From Luteolibacter rhizosphaerae (GTDB lineage: Bacteria; Verrucomicrobiota; Verrucomicrobiia; Verrucomicrobiales; Akkermansiaceae), in the NCBI RefSeq assembly GCF_025950095.1, contig NZ_JAPDDR010000004.1:186001-250000 (forward strand): DNA of 64,000 nt, given 5' to 3'. Made by a program: the position numbers and the translations under genes. Below the pieces are notes generated by a model. That model saw only the letters and a program-made list of their open reading frames with translations. It had not been told where the DNA came from and made no database searches. Positions 33,580-43,849 of the stretch are shown here, one piece after another. Position 1 is the stretch's first letter, and every line of letters begins with the position of its first letter.

Positions 33580-35340
33580 ATGGATTTGCGATTCAATACC
33601 TCGAAGTGCGCCCGAACCGGCATCCTCTCTCTTGCTAGCCTCCTGGGCCTCGTGGGCCAAGCGCTCGCCAGTGGTCCGGACATCGTCAATATCATCAATT
33701 TCATCCGCGGCGTGGAGCCGCGCGGCCCGGTCGATCTCGTCGAGCCGGTCGAGAGACAACTCGAGCTGGGACGCAAGCACCGTCTGCCGACCACATGGCT
33801 GATTCAGTATGACGCCCTCATCCGCCCGGAGTTCACAGAGCTCCTGAAGCGGAAGATGGGGCCGAATGACGAGATCGGCGCATGGATCGAAGTGGTCCAA
33901 CCGCAGGTGGAAGCCGCGGGACTGAAGTGGCGCGGCCGCTATCCTTGGGATTGGCATGTGAATGTCGGCTTCACCCACGGCTACGAAGTCGAGGAGCGGA
34001 AGAAGCTCATGGACGTCTACATGGCGAAGTTCAAGGAGGTCTTCGGCAAATATCCGAAGTCTGCCGGCTGCTGGATCATTGATGCTCCGACGCTCAACTA
34101 CCTGCACGATCGCTATGGCGTTGAGACGGCCTGCAATTGCAAGGACCAGAGCGGCACCGATGGCTACACGCTCTGGGGCGGTTACTGGAATCAAGCCTAC
34201 TACCCCAGCCGTCTGAATGCCTTCATGCCGGCGCAGACGGCGGAGCGTCAACTCAACGTGCCGGTCTTCCGCATGCTGGGCAGTGATCCGGTGCATCAAT
34301 ACGACCAAGGTATTGGCGGATCATGGCAAGGTGTCGTCACGCTGGAGCCGGTCTATCGTCCCGGCGGTGGTGAAGAACGCTGGGTGGATTGGTTCTTCGA
34401 CACCAACTTCAATCAGCCCAGCCTCGCCTTCTCCTACATGCAGGCGGGCCAGGAGAACTCCTTCGGTTGGCGCGACATGTCGGCGGGTCTCATCGACCAG
34501 TATGCAAAGCTCGCGGAGCTGAAGAGGCGGGGAAAGATCCGCGTGGAAACTCTCCAAGCGTCGGGAAAGTGGTTCCGGGAGAACTTCAAGACCACCCCGG
34601 CGAGCGCGGTGGTCGCACTGAATGACTCGAAGGGTGAGGGCAAGCGCAGTGTCTGGTATGAAAGCCGGTTCTACCGCGTGAACCTTTATTGGGAAGGGGA
34701 TCAGTGGCGCATCCGTGATCTCCATGTCTTCAATCAGGACTACCCGGAACGCTACTTGGAGGACTGTGAAACCACCGCAGTGGCGACTTACGACACCCTG
34801 CCCGTCATGGACGGTTTCCACTGGAGCAAGCCGGGGGATATCGCCGGTATCCGCGGCGTCGTTCATTCTTCGGGAGCGTCTCAGGCTTTGACAATCACCG
34901 GTCTGCCGGACGTTAAGGAAGATGGGGCCGATTCCTTGGTCGCGACCTGTAAGCTGGCCGCAGGTGGCGAGCTCCAGATCCGCTTCGATCCGACCCGGCT
35001 CGCACTGAAGGTGACGGGCGACTCCGCGCCTGCCGATTGGGGCATGGAGCTCGCTTGGGCGGAGAGCAAGTCCACCTCGGTTGCCGAGCTGAGCAAGCAT
35101 GCGATCGGCTATCGCCACTCGGATTTCGCCTACTCCCTGTCCTGCGGCTCCAGCGAGGTCACCCGGGTGACCGGTGAGAACAAGATCCTGATCAAGGACG
35201 ACAACGGATCGGTGATCTTCAGTTTCGGCCCGGACAAGGCCACCTCGCTCCGCGGGGACGGTAAGCCCGGGACGAGCGCACAGCCTGTTAGAGCGCTGTG
35301 CGAAGCCGCACCTCCAAGCACCCGGGCCCCGGGCGAATAG
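33580..35340 (+). CDS. Secreted DUF3863-type protein
   Basis: 586 residues. Signal peptide around 10-30 (TGILSLASLLGLVGQALA). The body resembles DUF3863/DUF3864 proteins of Bacteroidota and Verrucomicrobiota: NIINFIRGVEPRG, then LELGRKHRLPTTWLIQYDAL, WDWHVNVGFTHGYEVEERKK and GYPKSAGCWIID-like segment KYPKSAGCWIIDAP. The barrel-like first 330 residues recall sugar hydrolase or deacetylase folds; the last 250 are beta-rich. Carbohydrate processing is inferred; no catalytic residues can be named safely. Confidence 0.7.
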   Translation: MDLRFNTSKCARTGILSLASLLGLVGQALASGPDIVNIINFIRGVEPRGPVDLVEPVERQLELGRKHRLPTTWLIQYDALIRPEFTELLKRKMGPNDEIGAWIEVVQPQVEAAGLKWRGRYPWDWHVNVGFTHGYEVEERKKLMDVYMAKFKEVFGKYPKSAGCWIIDAPTLNYLHDRYGVETACNCKDQSGTDGYTLWGGYWNQAYYPSRLNAFMPAQTAERQLNVPVFRMLGSDPVHQYDQGIGGSWQGVVTLEPVYRPGGGEERWVDWFFDTNFNQPSLAFSYMQAGQENSFGWRDMSAGLIDQYAKLAELKRRGKIRVETLQASGKWFRENFKTTPASAVVALNDSKGEGKRSVWYESRFYRVNLYWEGDQWRIRDLHVFNQDYPERYLEDCETTAVATYDTLPVMDGFHWSKPGDIAGIRGVVHSSGASQALTITGLPDVKEDGADSLVATCKLAAGGELQIRFDPTRLALKVTGDSAPADWGMELAWAESKSTSVAELSKHAIGYRHSDFAYSLSCGSSEVTRVTGENKILIKDDNGSVIFSFGPDKATSLRGDGKPGTSAQPVRALCEAAPPSTRAPGE

Positions 35341-35419
35341 CCTTCCCTCTCCCTATTTCCCGCTCCGCCCGCACGATGTGAGGAAGGAGCGGGGAGTTCA
35401 AAAAAGAAACCCCAGACCC

Positions 35420-37903
35420 ATGAAACCAAAACTCATACCCCTCCTTGCCCTGGCTGCCTTCGCTCCCTTGGCGAACGCTTCCATCTTCATTCAGGAACTC
35501 TTCGATGATATCTCGACCTCGGACGTTTCCCTCAACGGTGCAGGTGATACCGCGACGAGCCTCGGCTTGTCCGGGACTTGGCTGACCAACGGCAGCACCG
35601 GCATCTTCACCGCGAACAACTTCAATGTGAATGGAACGACGCTCCCGGGGCTTCCTGCCAGCGATCTAGCGAACGGTGGTATCTGGAACAACACGGGCGG
35701 CTGGAACACGAGCATCTACGCGACCCGTCCCCTCGCCACCCCGATCAACTTCGGCGTGGACCGCACGATCTTCTTCAGCGTCCGTCTGAACAACCCTGGC
35801 GACACCTCGATGGGCGTCGGCTTGGCAGCGGGCGATGGTCCCACCTCTGAGTTCGTGGGCGCCGGCTTCACTTGGAACAATGCGATTCCCATCGGATCCT
35901 CCTCCAACATCGCGGGGAACTCTTCCTACATTTCCCACGGCATTCTGGATGGCGCGGTGAGCAGCGGTGTCTATGGCATCCGTGTCTTCGAGGCACAGAA
36001 CAGCGTTAATACCTACGGCCTGCTGGTAGGACGCATTACCATCAATACCACCGGCAACGATGTGATCCAGGTCAAGCGTTATCCGCAGAATGCAACCATC
36101 GACAATGATCTGGGCGCAATCGTGTGGAGTGCCACGAGTACGGTGGATTCCTCCATGTTAGCATCGCGCCTTTTGCTGTGGATCAACGGGCAGGGCGGGG
36201 GAGAGCTGGATGCGATCCGCTTTGGCGATACTTGGACCGATGTCACCGGTGTGACCTTAGCCGGAAACGATCAACCTGCTCTTTCGGGAGCGAGCGTGGG
36301 CAGCGTCACGGGCACCGGCGCTCAGGCGGGCGTCAATCTCTTCACCAGCGCGGCAAACGTGAGCCTCCACTGGGATACGGTCGACCAAGGCACGGGTACA
36401 TGGGCTCAGTCGAACTCGCTCGGAAATCGCCCGATCGGGCCGATCAGCGCCAGCATCTCCGGGCTCACGCCTGACACCCTCTACTTCTACCGCTTCCATG
36501 CGGTGAACACCTCGCCCGAGCCGGACTTGGAAGCATGGAGCGAAGGCGGCACCTCCTTCGTTACCGCGCTTACCGGCCTCGCGGTGGAGGATCTCGAAGC
36601 CTTCGGGGTTTCACCTTTCGAGGTGGATCTTATCTGGACTGATAGTTTCAACACGGAGACCGGCTTCACGATCCAACGTTCTCCGGCTGGCGCCGGGACT
36701 TGGACTACCGTGGGCACTGCTCCGGCCGGTGCGGGCTTCTTCACCGACAAGCATTCCGGCCTGAGCGCGGAGACCTCGTATGACTATCGCATCATCGCCA
36801 CGAGCCCCGCGGGAAACTCGGATTCTTCGAATGTCTCCAGCACGACGACGCTGGAGAGCACGCCTCTGGAGACCAAGCTGCTGATCAACTTTGACGGCTC
36901 GCTGGATGGGACGATCTACACTTTGGGAAATGGCGAAGTCGATAGCACCAGCTCGTTCAAGGCGAATGGTGCTCCGACAGTGAACGGCGGCATCGCGGTC
37001 CTGAATCCCGGGAATGAAAACGGTGTCGATGGCTTCGATCTGGATCCTGCCACCTTGGGCAACCTGACCACTCAGAACTGGGTGGCGGAAGCGGTGGTGA
37101 CTTACCAGTCCAGCGGAGATACTGAAACCACCCCGGTGGTGATGGACGTCCAAGGTGACTGCAATATCCGCCTGCGCGATGAACTCGATGCCAATGCGCT
37201 GCAGATGTTCTACTGGGACGGTAGTACCGCGCATCAGGAATACACCGCTCTGCCGCCGAGCGGCGTGCGGGTGCACCTCGCTTTCGCATGGGATGCAGGC
37301 ACCACCACCCTCACCGGATATGTGAACGGTGTGCCCTTCGGGTCGGCCAATGGTGCCTCCTTCGCCACTCCGGACCTGAGCAACCTGAGTTTCGGCTACT
37401 TCGGCCGCACGGGATTTGAGGGCCGGGGGATCGATGGCACGCTCGATGCCGTGGCCTTCCAAGCTGGAACCGCGACCTTCAATCCAGAGTCGGGCTTCCT
37501 GATCCTGCCGGAGATCCAGAGCTTCTCCGCTTGGATCGGGGGATTCCCGGTCGGCGCTCTGAGCGGCTTCGACGACGACGCGGACGGCGACGGACTGGCC
37601 AACGGAGTGGAAGCATTCCTTGGTACCAATCCGAGCGTGGCAAATGGCAGCCCCATCACCCAAGTCTCCAGCAATGGATCGGTCACCACCTTCACGCATC
37701 CGAAGGCCAGCGCTCCTCTCAGTGACGTGACCGGGTCCTACAAGTGGTCTCTCGATCTAGGCACTTGGTATGCCGGCAATGGCGCGGATGGCCCGCCGGG
37801 CGGTCCTACGGTCAGTATCCCGCTTACCGGTTCAAACACGGTGACCGCCACGAGCAGCGCCCCATTGGGCAAGCTCTTCATCCGCATCGAAGCGGACAAC
37901 TGA
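35420..37903 (+). CDS. Large secreted multidomain protein (FnIII- and LamG-like)
   Basis: 827 residues from ATG 35420, where the signal peptide begins at once (LIPLLALAAFAPLANA). An N-terminal beta domain is followed by fibronectin-III-like parts (about 310-380, SASISGLTPDTLYFYRFHAV; about 395-480, LSAETSYDYRIIATSPAGNS), then a LamG-like jelly roll (about 490-690, WVAEAVVTYQ, GVRVHLAFAWDAG, GTLDAVAFQAG). A Ca-binding-like DADGDGLANGVEAFLGTNP segment and a C-terminal domain typical of secreted verrucomicrobial proteins close it. Probably extracellular or surface-attached, adhesive or polysaccharide-related. Confidence 0.8.
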   Translation: MKPKLIPLLALAAFAPLANASIFIQELFDDISTSDVSLNGAGDTATSLGLSGTWLTNGSTGIFTANNFNVNGTTLPGLPASDLANGGIWNNTGGWNTSIYATRPLATPINFGVDRTIFFSVRLNNPGDTSMGVGLAAGDGPTSEFVGAGFTWNNAIPIGSSSNIAGNSSYISHGILDGAVSSGVYGIRVFEAQNSVNTYGLLVGRITINTTGNDVIQVKRYPQNATIDNDLGAIVWSATSTVDSSMLASRLLLWINGQGGGELDAIRFGDTWTDVTGVTLAGNDQPALSGASVGSVTGTGAQAGVNLFTSAANVSLHWDTVDQGTGTWAQSNSLGNRPIGPISASISGLTPDTLYFYRFHAVNTSPEPDLEAWSEGGTSFVTALTGLAVEDLEAFGVSPFEVDLIWTDSFNTETGFTIQRSPAGAGTWTTVGTAPAGAGFFTDKHSGLSAETSYDYRIIATSPAGNSDSSNVSSTTTLESTPLETKLLINFDGSLDGTIYTLGNGEVDSTSSFKANGAPTVNGGIAVLNPGNENGVDGFDLDPATLGNLTTQNWVAEAVVTYQSSGDTETTPVVMDVQGDCNIRLRDELDANALQMFYWDGSTAHQEYTALPPSGVRVHLAFAWDAGTTTLTGYVNGVPFGSANGASFATPDLSNLSFGYFGRTGFEGRGIDGTLDAVAFQAGTATFNPESGFLILPEIQSFSAWIGGFPVGALSGFDDDADGDGLANGVEAFLGTNPSVANGSPITQVSSNGSVTTFTHPKASAPLSDVTGSYKWSLDLGTWYAGNGADGPPGGPTVSIPLTGSNTVTATSSAPLGKLFIRIEADN

Positions 37904-38092
37904 AGGAACGACCCAGCGAACTGCGGCATCCATCGGAGCCGCAGCTCATTCTCTGAAGATTCCTGGCTTGGAGGCACCGGATTTTGGGTTTCCGGTGACT
38001 CCCCAAGGTGCTCATTGGCATCGGCCTCCACGTGGGGAGGCGATTGGTCATCCACGGGGATGTCAATGGGCACCGCGAGGGAATCTCACTCC

Positions 38093-38872
38093 TCAAGGCA
38101 TCGCTACGGGGCGGATCTTCTGGGTCGTGAACCGGACGACGATCATCACCTTGTCGCCCTCGAGCGAGGTCCCGAGAAGGGCGGAGCCTCCGTTGGCCAG
38201 CTTCCACAGGTGGGAAGGAACCAGGACGTCTTTCTGCAGCGACTCGGGCCCCGGGAAGGCTCCAGCTTGAACCGGCTTGCCATGCAGGGTGGTAAGAAGT
38301 TCGGCCAGTTCCTCCCAAGTTGCCTTGAGTCGGTTGACGTAGACGTTTTTCGGGACTGTCTGGGTCTGGAGAGAGACCTCCTTCAGGGTGTCGGCTCCGG
38401 TCCAATCAAAATAGAGTTCGCAATTCAGTCCGCCAATCTGCTGACGGGTCCGGTAGATGCCGTTAAGACCCACGCGGCCCATCATCACCTCGTCCACTTC
38501 GGTGTGGACCAGCTTGCTGGCCTTGAGCTTCTTGACCACCACATCGCGCTTGTCGCCTAGGCAAAGAGTGTCAAAGACCGCCTTGGGATCTGCTTCCGCG
38601 GGTGCGGCTTCCTCGCTGTCCGCTTCCTCGGTTGTCGGCTTTCCGGTCAGCCAGATCTTGTCGGCGTCGTTCAGCCGCGCCATGTCCAAGGTGAAGATTT
38701 TTCCATCCGTGCGACGGATGGTCACTTTGGTCGAGGAATGGGAGACATATTCACCGGCGAACGACTGCGAGCCGTCCGCACTTTTCCAGTCACGGGTTTC
38801 TCCTTGGAGCTGACCGATCGCAACGGTCAGGAGGGCGAGACGGGTTAAGGCTTTCGGGAGAGAGAGAGACAT
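38093..38872 (-). CDS. Secreted SHD1-domain protein with BamE-like module
   Basis: 259 residues from ATG 38872. Signal peptide (LTRLALLTVAIGQLQG), SLA1 homology domain 1 at about 27-75 (RDWKSADGSQSFAGEYVS, then VTIRRTDGKIFTLDMARLN), a Glu/Ala-rich linker, and a C-terminal alpha/beta module (about 100-259) with the layout of small periplasmic BamE/SmpA-like folds. A similar module is encoded at 49568-50062. SHD1 is common in Verrucomicrobiota and Planctomycetota secreted proteins; role unknown. Confidence 0.7.
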   Translation of the reverse strand: MSLSLPKALTRLALLTVAIGQLQGETRDWKSADGSQSFAGEYVSHSSTKVTIRRTDGKIFTLDMARLNDADKIWLTGKPTTEEADSEEAAPAEADPKAVFDTLCLGDKRDVVVKKLKASKLVHTEVDEVMMGRVGLNGIYRTRQQIGGLNCELYFDWTGADTLKEVSLQTQTVPKNVYVNRLKATWEELAELLTTLHGKPVQAGAFPGPESLQKDVLVPSHLWKLANGGSALLGTSLEGDKVMIVVRFTTQKIRPVAMP

Positions 38873-39040
38873 GGCGTGGAGGAGGAAGAAGTTTCGCGTA
38901 TAGGGGGATAGACTCGCAGGCACGCGATTTATTGGAAATTCGTTGCGGGGAAGGAGTTGTTACAAGGTTTCCACCGCACGGACGGGTCGGGCGGACGGAT
39001 TTGTCCCACCAAGAACGTTTGCGAAGCGGAAAAGTGTCGG

Positions 39041-39075
39041 AAAAAAAATCCCGGTAGCGTTAACCGCTACCGGGA
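39041..39075 (-). terminator. Rho-independent terminator of the TIGR04073 gene
   Basis: 11-bp stem TCCCGGTAGCG / CGCTACCGGGA (39049-39059 with 39065-39075), 5-base loop, followed on the minus strand by a run of T (39041-39048). It lies 70 bp past the stop of the gene at 39145. Confidence 0.9.
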
Positions 39076-39144
39076 TGAAGAACGATGAAGAGAAGGTGAC
39101 TTTTCCGGGAATTCAGTAAATCCCGCGTAAAGTCCCGCTTCTGC

Positions 39145-39576
39145 TTACCAGCGCTGCGAGCGCGTGTGCGAGAAGTAAGTCTCGAAGCCCAGTTCCGGCG
39201 GGAACTCGGAGAGGCCGTCGGTCGGATTCATTTCGATCCGGCCATCCTCGCCGCACTTCTCATACGGGGGCTTGAAGGTGCCACGATAGGTCGGGCAGGT
39301 GAAGGTAAAGACTTCGTAGAAGCCATAGCCGAGGCGCTTCAGCGCACGGCTGGTGCCGTCGACCGCACCGTAGGACCAGCCAGCCTTGCGGCCGTGGTCA
39401 TCGGTCTTGCGGACGATCTGCTCGGGGATCTCCATGAAACCGTAGAGAATGTTGCCAAGACCGCGACCCAGCTTGCGGGTGGAGGTATAGGCATGTCCCG
39501 GAGGAGCCTGGATGTCAGCGGCGGCAATGCCGCCGAGGGCAAGCATGGCAGTTGCGATAACGGCGAGTTTTTTCAT
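39145..39576 (-). CDS. Exosortase system-associated protein, TIGR04073-like
   Basis: 143 residues. Signal peptide KKLAVIATAMLALGGIAAA, then the typical RKLGRGLGNILYGFMEIPEQ motif, Gly-spaced repeats and a YEVFTFTCPTYRGTFKPPYE segment. Members of this family occur in genomes with exosortase/PEP-CTERM sorting and sit in the envelope; molecular function is unknown. Single-gene unit ending at a strong terminator. Confidence 0.8.
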   Translation of the reverse strand: MKKLAVIATAMLALGGIAAADIQAPPGHAYTSTRKLGRGLGNILYGFMEIPEQIVRKTDDHGRKAGWSYGAVDGTSRALKRLGYGFYEVFTFTCPTYRGTFKPPYEKCGEDGRIEMNPTDGLSEFPPELGFETYFSHTRSQRW

Positions 39577-39648
39577 GTGCTGAGACGAAGTTAGGAACGC
39601 GGAAGCGGGCTTGGCAACGGGAAAGTGAGTAAACCGAGAAGTTCTAAA

Positions 39649-39735
39649 CCCCGAAATCCAAGTTCCAAAAAGGACGGTAGTGACAATGAATCCACCCTGC
39701 CTTCTTTTTGGATCTTAGGGTCTGAATTCCCGAAT
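39649..39735 (-). terminator. Imperfect hairpin after serA
   Basis: CCAAAAAGGACGGTAG (39661 onward) pairs imperfectly with CTGCCTTCTTTTTGG about 30 bases later. With T-rich ends on the minus strand it may terminate serA. Weak compared with the other hairpins. Confidence 0.35.
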
Positions 39736-39736
39736 T

Positions 39737-41341
39737 TTAGAGTTCGAGGGTGAGGACCCGGAGGATGCCCGGGGTGCTACGGAGCTTCTCCAGCAGGGTC
39801 ACGGGCGGTTCGGAATCCACTTCCATCACCGTCAGCGCACGGGTGCGGTCGGCGGTGCGGCTCAGATCCATGTTCGCGATGTTCACGCCGGCGTCGCCGA
39901 GGGCCGTGCCAACCACGCCGACGATGCCGGGGCGATCGTCGTTCTCCACGAAGAGGAAGCGACCCTTGATGTTGCAATCGACGTAGAGGCGATCGATTTC
40001 GACGATCCGGGGCGAGCGACCGATGATCGTGCCGGCGACGCGGTAGCGGGTGTCGCCCTTGCGGAGCTCGGCGACCACGAGTTCGTTGAACTCGGTTTTG
40101 GCGTTGATGGTGGATTCCGTCAGGTCGAGACCGAGTTGGGTCGCGATGGCCGGGGCGTTCACGATATTGACCTGCCCATCCGGGCGGGAGGCTTCCAGCA
40201 ACGCGGTGAGGGCGGTGCGGGAGACGAGACCGGTGTCCTTCTTGGCGAGTTCGCCATGGTAGGAGACGCGCAGGCTGTCCGGATTCTCCGGGCCGATCTT
40301 GGCGAGGAGCTTGCCCAAGGCGGCCGCGAGATCGAGATAGGGCCCCACTGCGGCGCGGGTGGCGGCATCGAGCGAGGGCATGTTGATCGCGTTCTTGATC
40401 TCGCCGGTGACGAAGAAGTCGCGAAGCTGTTCGGCGACTTGGATACCTACATTTTCCTGGGCTTCGTTGGTGGAGGCGCCGAGGTGAGGGGTGAAGACGA
40501 CGTGCTTGTTCAGCTCGAAGAGCGGGTGGTCGTTCGGCGGCGGCTCGACTTCGAAGACATCGAGGGCGCAGCCGGCGATGTGGCCGGAATCGATGGCCGC
40601 CTTCAGGGCGACTTCATCGATCAGGCCGCCGCGGGCGCAGTTCACGATGAGCGCGCCCTTGTTCATGAGGGCGAGGCGCTCGGTGTTGAGAATGTGGTTG
40701 GTTTCGGGGGTGAGGGGGACGTGGAGGGTGACGACGTCGGCGCCCTTTAGGGCGAGGTCCGGGGTGGGGGCGAGCTCGACCTTGAGTTCGTCGGCGCGGG
40801 CCTGGGTCAGGAAGGGGTCGTAGGCGACCACGGTCATGTTGAAGGCCTGGGCCCGCTTGGCGAACTCGGTGCCGATACGGCCCATGCCGAGGATGGCCAA
40901 GCGCTTGGTATTCAGTTCAATACCTTGATAAGCCTTGCGGGCGGCCTTGAAATCGCCCTTGAGCACGGCGGAATGGGCGGGGCCGACGTTGCGGGCGGCA
41001 GCCAACATGATGGTGAATGCATGCTCCGCGGTGGAAATGGTGTTACCCGTGGGGGTATTCATCACGATCACGCCGTGATCGGTGGCGGCCTTGCGGTCGA
41101 TGTTGTCGACGCCCACGCCGGCGCGGCCGATGGCCTTCAGATTGGTGGCGGCGGCCAGCACTTCGGGGGTTACCTTGGTTTCGGATCGCACGACGAGACC
41201 GTGGTAATCTCCGATGATTGCGATGAGTTCGTCCGGCTTGAGGCCGGTTTTCACATCGACGGAGATTTCCGGGGCGGCAGCGAGGGCTTCGACGCCTTTA
41301 TCCGAGATCGGATCCGAAACGAGCACGCGGTAAGTGGCCAT
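39737..41341 (-). CDS. serA: D-3-phosphoglycerate dehydrogenase
   Basis: 534 residues, the long form of the enzyme. It oxidises 3-phosphoglycerate to 3-phosphohydroxypyruvate in serine synthesis. Substrate-binding part VVRSETKVTPEVL and ATNLKAIGRAGVGVDNID, Rossmann part LAILGMGRIGTEFAKRAQAF, catalytic region VNCARGGLIDEVAL and TPHLGASTNEAQENVG with the active His. Residues about 320-450 are the intervening domain, and the C-terminus (about 460-534) is an ACT domain (FLFVENDDRPGIVGVVGTAL) that can bind serine. Divergent from ilvD. Confidence 0.97.
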   Translation of the reverse strand: MATYRVLVSDPISDKGVEALAAAPEISVDVKTGLKPDELIAIIGDYHGLVVRSETKVTPEVLAAATNLKAIGRAGVGVDNIDRKAATDHGVIVMNTPTGNTISTAEHAFTIMLAAARNVGPAHSAVLKGDFKAARKAYQGIELNTKRLAILGMGRIGTEFAKRAQAFNMTVVAYDPFLTQARADELKVELAPTPDLALKGADVVTLHVPLTPETNHILNTERLALMNKGALIVNCARGGLIDEVALKAAIDSGHIAGCALDVFEVEPPPNDHPLFELNKHVVFTPHLGASTNEAQENVGIQVAEQLRDFFVTGEIKNAINMPSLDAATRAAVGPYLDLAAALGKLLAKIGPENPDSLRVSYHGELAKKDTGLVSRTALTALLEASRPDGQVNIVNAPAIATQLGLDLTESTINAKTEFNELVVAELRKGDTRYRVAGTIIGRSPRIVEIDRLYVDCNIKGRFLFVENDDRPGIVGVVGTALGDAGVNIANMDLSRTADRTRALTVMEVDSEPPVTLLEKLRSTPGILRVLTLEL

Positions 41342-41764
41342 GTCGAGAGCCCCATAGGGTCGGAGGCCGGGGCTGGCAAGAGCGGGAGGGACTCTTTCGC
41401 GTCACCATCGGGAAAGTCCCGTAAATCAAGGGATTGGTAGCGATTGCCCGCCCTTGCCGGCCGCTCTCCCTTCCGGTGCATTTTGGGTTTGCGCCGGCGC
41501 CTCTGGGTTCAGAAGACGACCGGCAAGTCCGGGAGGAAAGCGACGCGGCAAGAGCAGCAACCTGCAATTAACGCGGTATTTACATCCGATACAAATTGCG
41601 GTCACGGCAAGAGATTTTTGCGACTTACGGAAAAAAATCGGCAAAAATCGGGAATAAGGACTAAACCAAGTTGATGGCTTAAACCTAGGAATGGATTCCC
41701 AAGGAAAATGGCCTTTCATTCCGCTCTTGGCTGCGGGGGATTCGCTCCCTAAATTCTCCGCCCC
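41342..41764. other. Divergent intergenic region between serA and ilvD
   Basis: 423 bases with both promoters expected. I see an inverted repeat CTTGCCGG (41453 on) with CCGGCAAG (41519 on) but no clear -35/-10 pair or riboswitch. Confidence 0.45.
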
Positions 41765-43465
41765 ATGTCCGACCCAAGCCGTCCTTATTCCTCCTTGATG
41801 CTCGATGGTCCCGACCGCGCGCCTTCCCGCGCGATGCTTTACGCGGTCGGCTTCCAGAAGGAGGACTTTTCCAAGCCGCACATCGGTATCGCCTCCACCT
41901 GGTCGCAGGTCACGCCCTGCAACATCCACATCGACCGTCTGGCCAAGGAGTCGGCGAAGGGTGCGGATGCGGCCGGGGGCAAGGCGGTCATCTTCAATAC
42001 CATCACGATCTCGGACGGGATCTCGATGGGCACCGAGGGGATGAAGTACTCGCTGGTGTCCCGCGAGGTGATCGCGGACTCGATCGAAACCGTGGTCGGC
42101 TGCGAGGGCATGGACGGCTTCGTGGCGATCGGGGGCTGTGACAAGAACATGCCGGCCTGCGTGATGGCGATGGCACGGATGAACCGCCCGTCCGTCTTCG
42201 TTTACGGCGGCACGATCCTGCCCGGCTGCGCGACGATCAAGGGCGAGCTGAAGGACCTGGATATCGTTTCGGTCTTCGAAGCCGTGGGCAAGCACGCCTC
42301 GGGCGAGTATTCGGACGAGGAGTTGGAGACGGTGGAGGCCTGCGCGATTCCCGGAGAAGGATCCTGCGGCGGGATGTACACCGCGAACACCATGGCCTCC
42401 GCGATCGAGGCGCTGGGGATGTCGCTGCCGAACTCCTCCGCGCAGGCGGCGGTGTCCGAGGATAAGATGCGCGACTGCTTCGACGCCGGAGCGGCGGTGC
42501 TGAACATGATCAATCTGGGCATCAAGCCGCGCGACATCATGACCCGGAAGGCCTTCGAGAACGCCATCACAGTGGTGATCGCGCTCGGCGGTTCGACCAA
42601 CGCGGTGCTGCACCTGCTGGCGATGGCCCACGCGGCGGAAGTGGAACTCTCGATCAACGACTTCACCGAGATCGGCAAGCGGGTGCCGCTGCTGGCGGAC
42701 CTCAAGCCTTCCGGCAAGTATTCGATGGCCGCGCTGGTGAAGATCGGCGGCACGGTGCCGCTGCTGCGCATCCTGCTGGAAGCAGGCCTGCTGCACGGCG
42801 ACTGCCTGACCGTGACCGGCAAGACGCTGGCCGAGAACCTGGCGAACTCGAAGATCTTCTACCCCGCCGGGCAGGACATCATCCGCCCGCTGGACAACCC
42901 GATCAAGAAGGACAGCCACCTGCGCATCCTCTACGGCAACCTCGCCCCCGGCGGTGCGGTGGCCAAGATCACCGGCAAGGAAGGCGAGCTCTTCACCGGT
43001 CCGGCCCGCGTGTTCGATTCCGAAGACGAGGCGATGAAGGCGATCCTGGATGGCAAGATCGTGGACGGCGACGTGATCGTGATCCGCCGGGAAGGACCGA
43101 AGGGCGGCCCCGGGATGCGGGAGATGCTCGGGCCGACCAGCGCGATCATGGGGCGCGGGCTCGGCAAGACCGTGGCGCTGATCACGGACGGCCGTTTCTC
43201 CGGCGGTAGCCACGGGTTCGTGGTCGGCCATATCACCCCGGAAGCCCACGACGGCGGCCCGATCGGCCTGCTGGTGGAAGGGGACATCATCACGATCGAC
43301 GCGAAGAACAACCTGATCTCCGTGGACCTCGACGATGAGGCGCTCAAGGCGCGTCGTGAGAATTGGACGCAGCCAGCGCCCCGTTATACCCGTGGCGTGC
43401 TGGCCAAGTATGCCAAGCTCACTACCTCTGCGAGCGAAGGCGGCGTGACAGATAAATATCTCTGA
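41765..43465 (+). CDS. ilvD: Dihydroxy-acid dehydratase
   Basis: 566 residues. Converts 2,3-dihydroxy-isovalerate and -methylvalerate to the 2-oxo acids of valine/isoleucine synthesis with an Fe-S cluster. Family marks are [20 protein letters not shown], the Cys-containing [36 protein letters not shown] with cluster Cys, and the C-terminal [20 protein letters not shown]. Full length for the family. Cytoplasmic, single gene. Confidence 0.97.
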   Translation: MSDPSRPYSSLMLDGPDRAPSRAMLYAVGFQKEDFSKPHIGIASTWSQVTPCNIHIDRLAKESAKGADAAGGKAVIFNTITISDGISMGTEGMKYSLVSREVIADSIETVVGCEGMDGFVAIGGCDKNMPACVMAMARMNRPSVFVYGGTILPGCATIKGELKDLDIVSVFEAVGKHASGEYSDEELETVEACAIPGEGSCGGMYTANTMASAIEALGMSLPNSSAQAAVSEDKMRDCFDAGAAVLNMINLGIKPRDIMTRKAFENAITVVIALGGSTNAVLHLLAMAHAAEVELSINDFTEIGKRVPLLADLKPSGKYSMAALVKIGGTVPLLRILLEAGLLHGDCLTVTGKTLAENLANSKIFYPAGQDIIRPLDNPIKKDSHLRILYGNLAPGGAVAKITGKEGELFTGPARVFDSEDEAMKAILDGKIVDGDVIVIRREGPKGGPGMREMLGPTSAIMGRGLGKTVALITDGRFSGGSHGFVVGHITPEAHDGGPIGLLVEGDIITIDAKNNLISVDLDDEALKARRENWTQPAPRYTRGVLAKYAKLTTSASEGGVTDKYL

Positions 43466-43492
43466 TCGATTTCGGCTTAGGGACTTCCGGGC

Positions 43493-43678
43493 TCAATTCT
43501 CCGAGCCCGGGGGTCTTGCGGACTGTCCCTCCAGAACAGCCAAGCGCTGGTTGAGGTCCTGCATGCAGGTAAAAAGTCCGCGCAAAAGGGTGCAAAGCCG
43601 TTCTGCTCCCTCGGCACCGAGGGTATCCAGTTCGGACGCCAAGGCGTACATCAACTCATCCTGATTCTTCGACGACAT
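43493..43678 (-). CDS. Small helical protein, paralogue of the one at 27 kb
   Basis: 61 residues from ATG 43678 (frame open upstream). The core LDTLGAEGAERLCTLLRGLF with TCMQDLNQRLAVLEG matches the 26970-27164 product over a 34-residue core. Convergent with ilvD. Function unknown. Confidence 0.55.
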   Translation of the reverse strand: MSSKNQDELMYALASELDTLGAEGAERLCTLLRGLFTCMQDLNQRLAVLEGQSARPPGSEN

Positions 43679-43849
43679 TCCTAGGGCTGGGGGTGGGGTG
43701 CGCGTTATTGCAAAAGAATGCAAAATGCAAACTTCAGAAACGTTGACTTATCATTCCCAAAATCCGCCGTTTTGGCAAGCCGGGGTTTTACGCAGCCGTT
43801 TTCGGGACGGTACAATGTTCGCTACTTAAACCCGGACGGGCATGCTGTA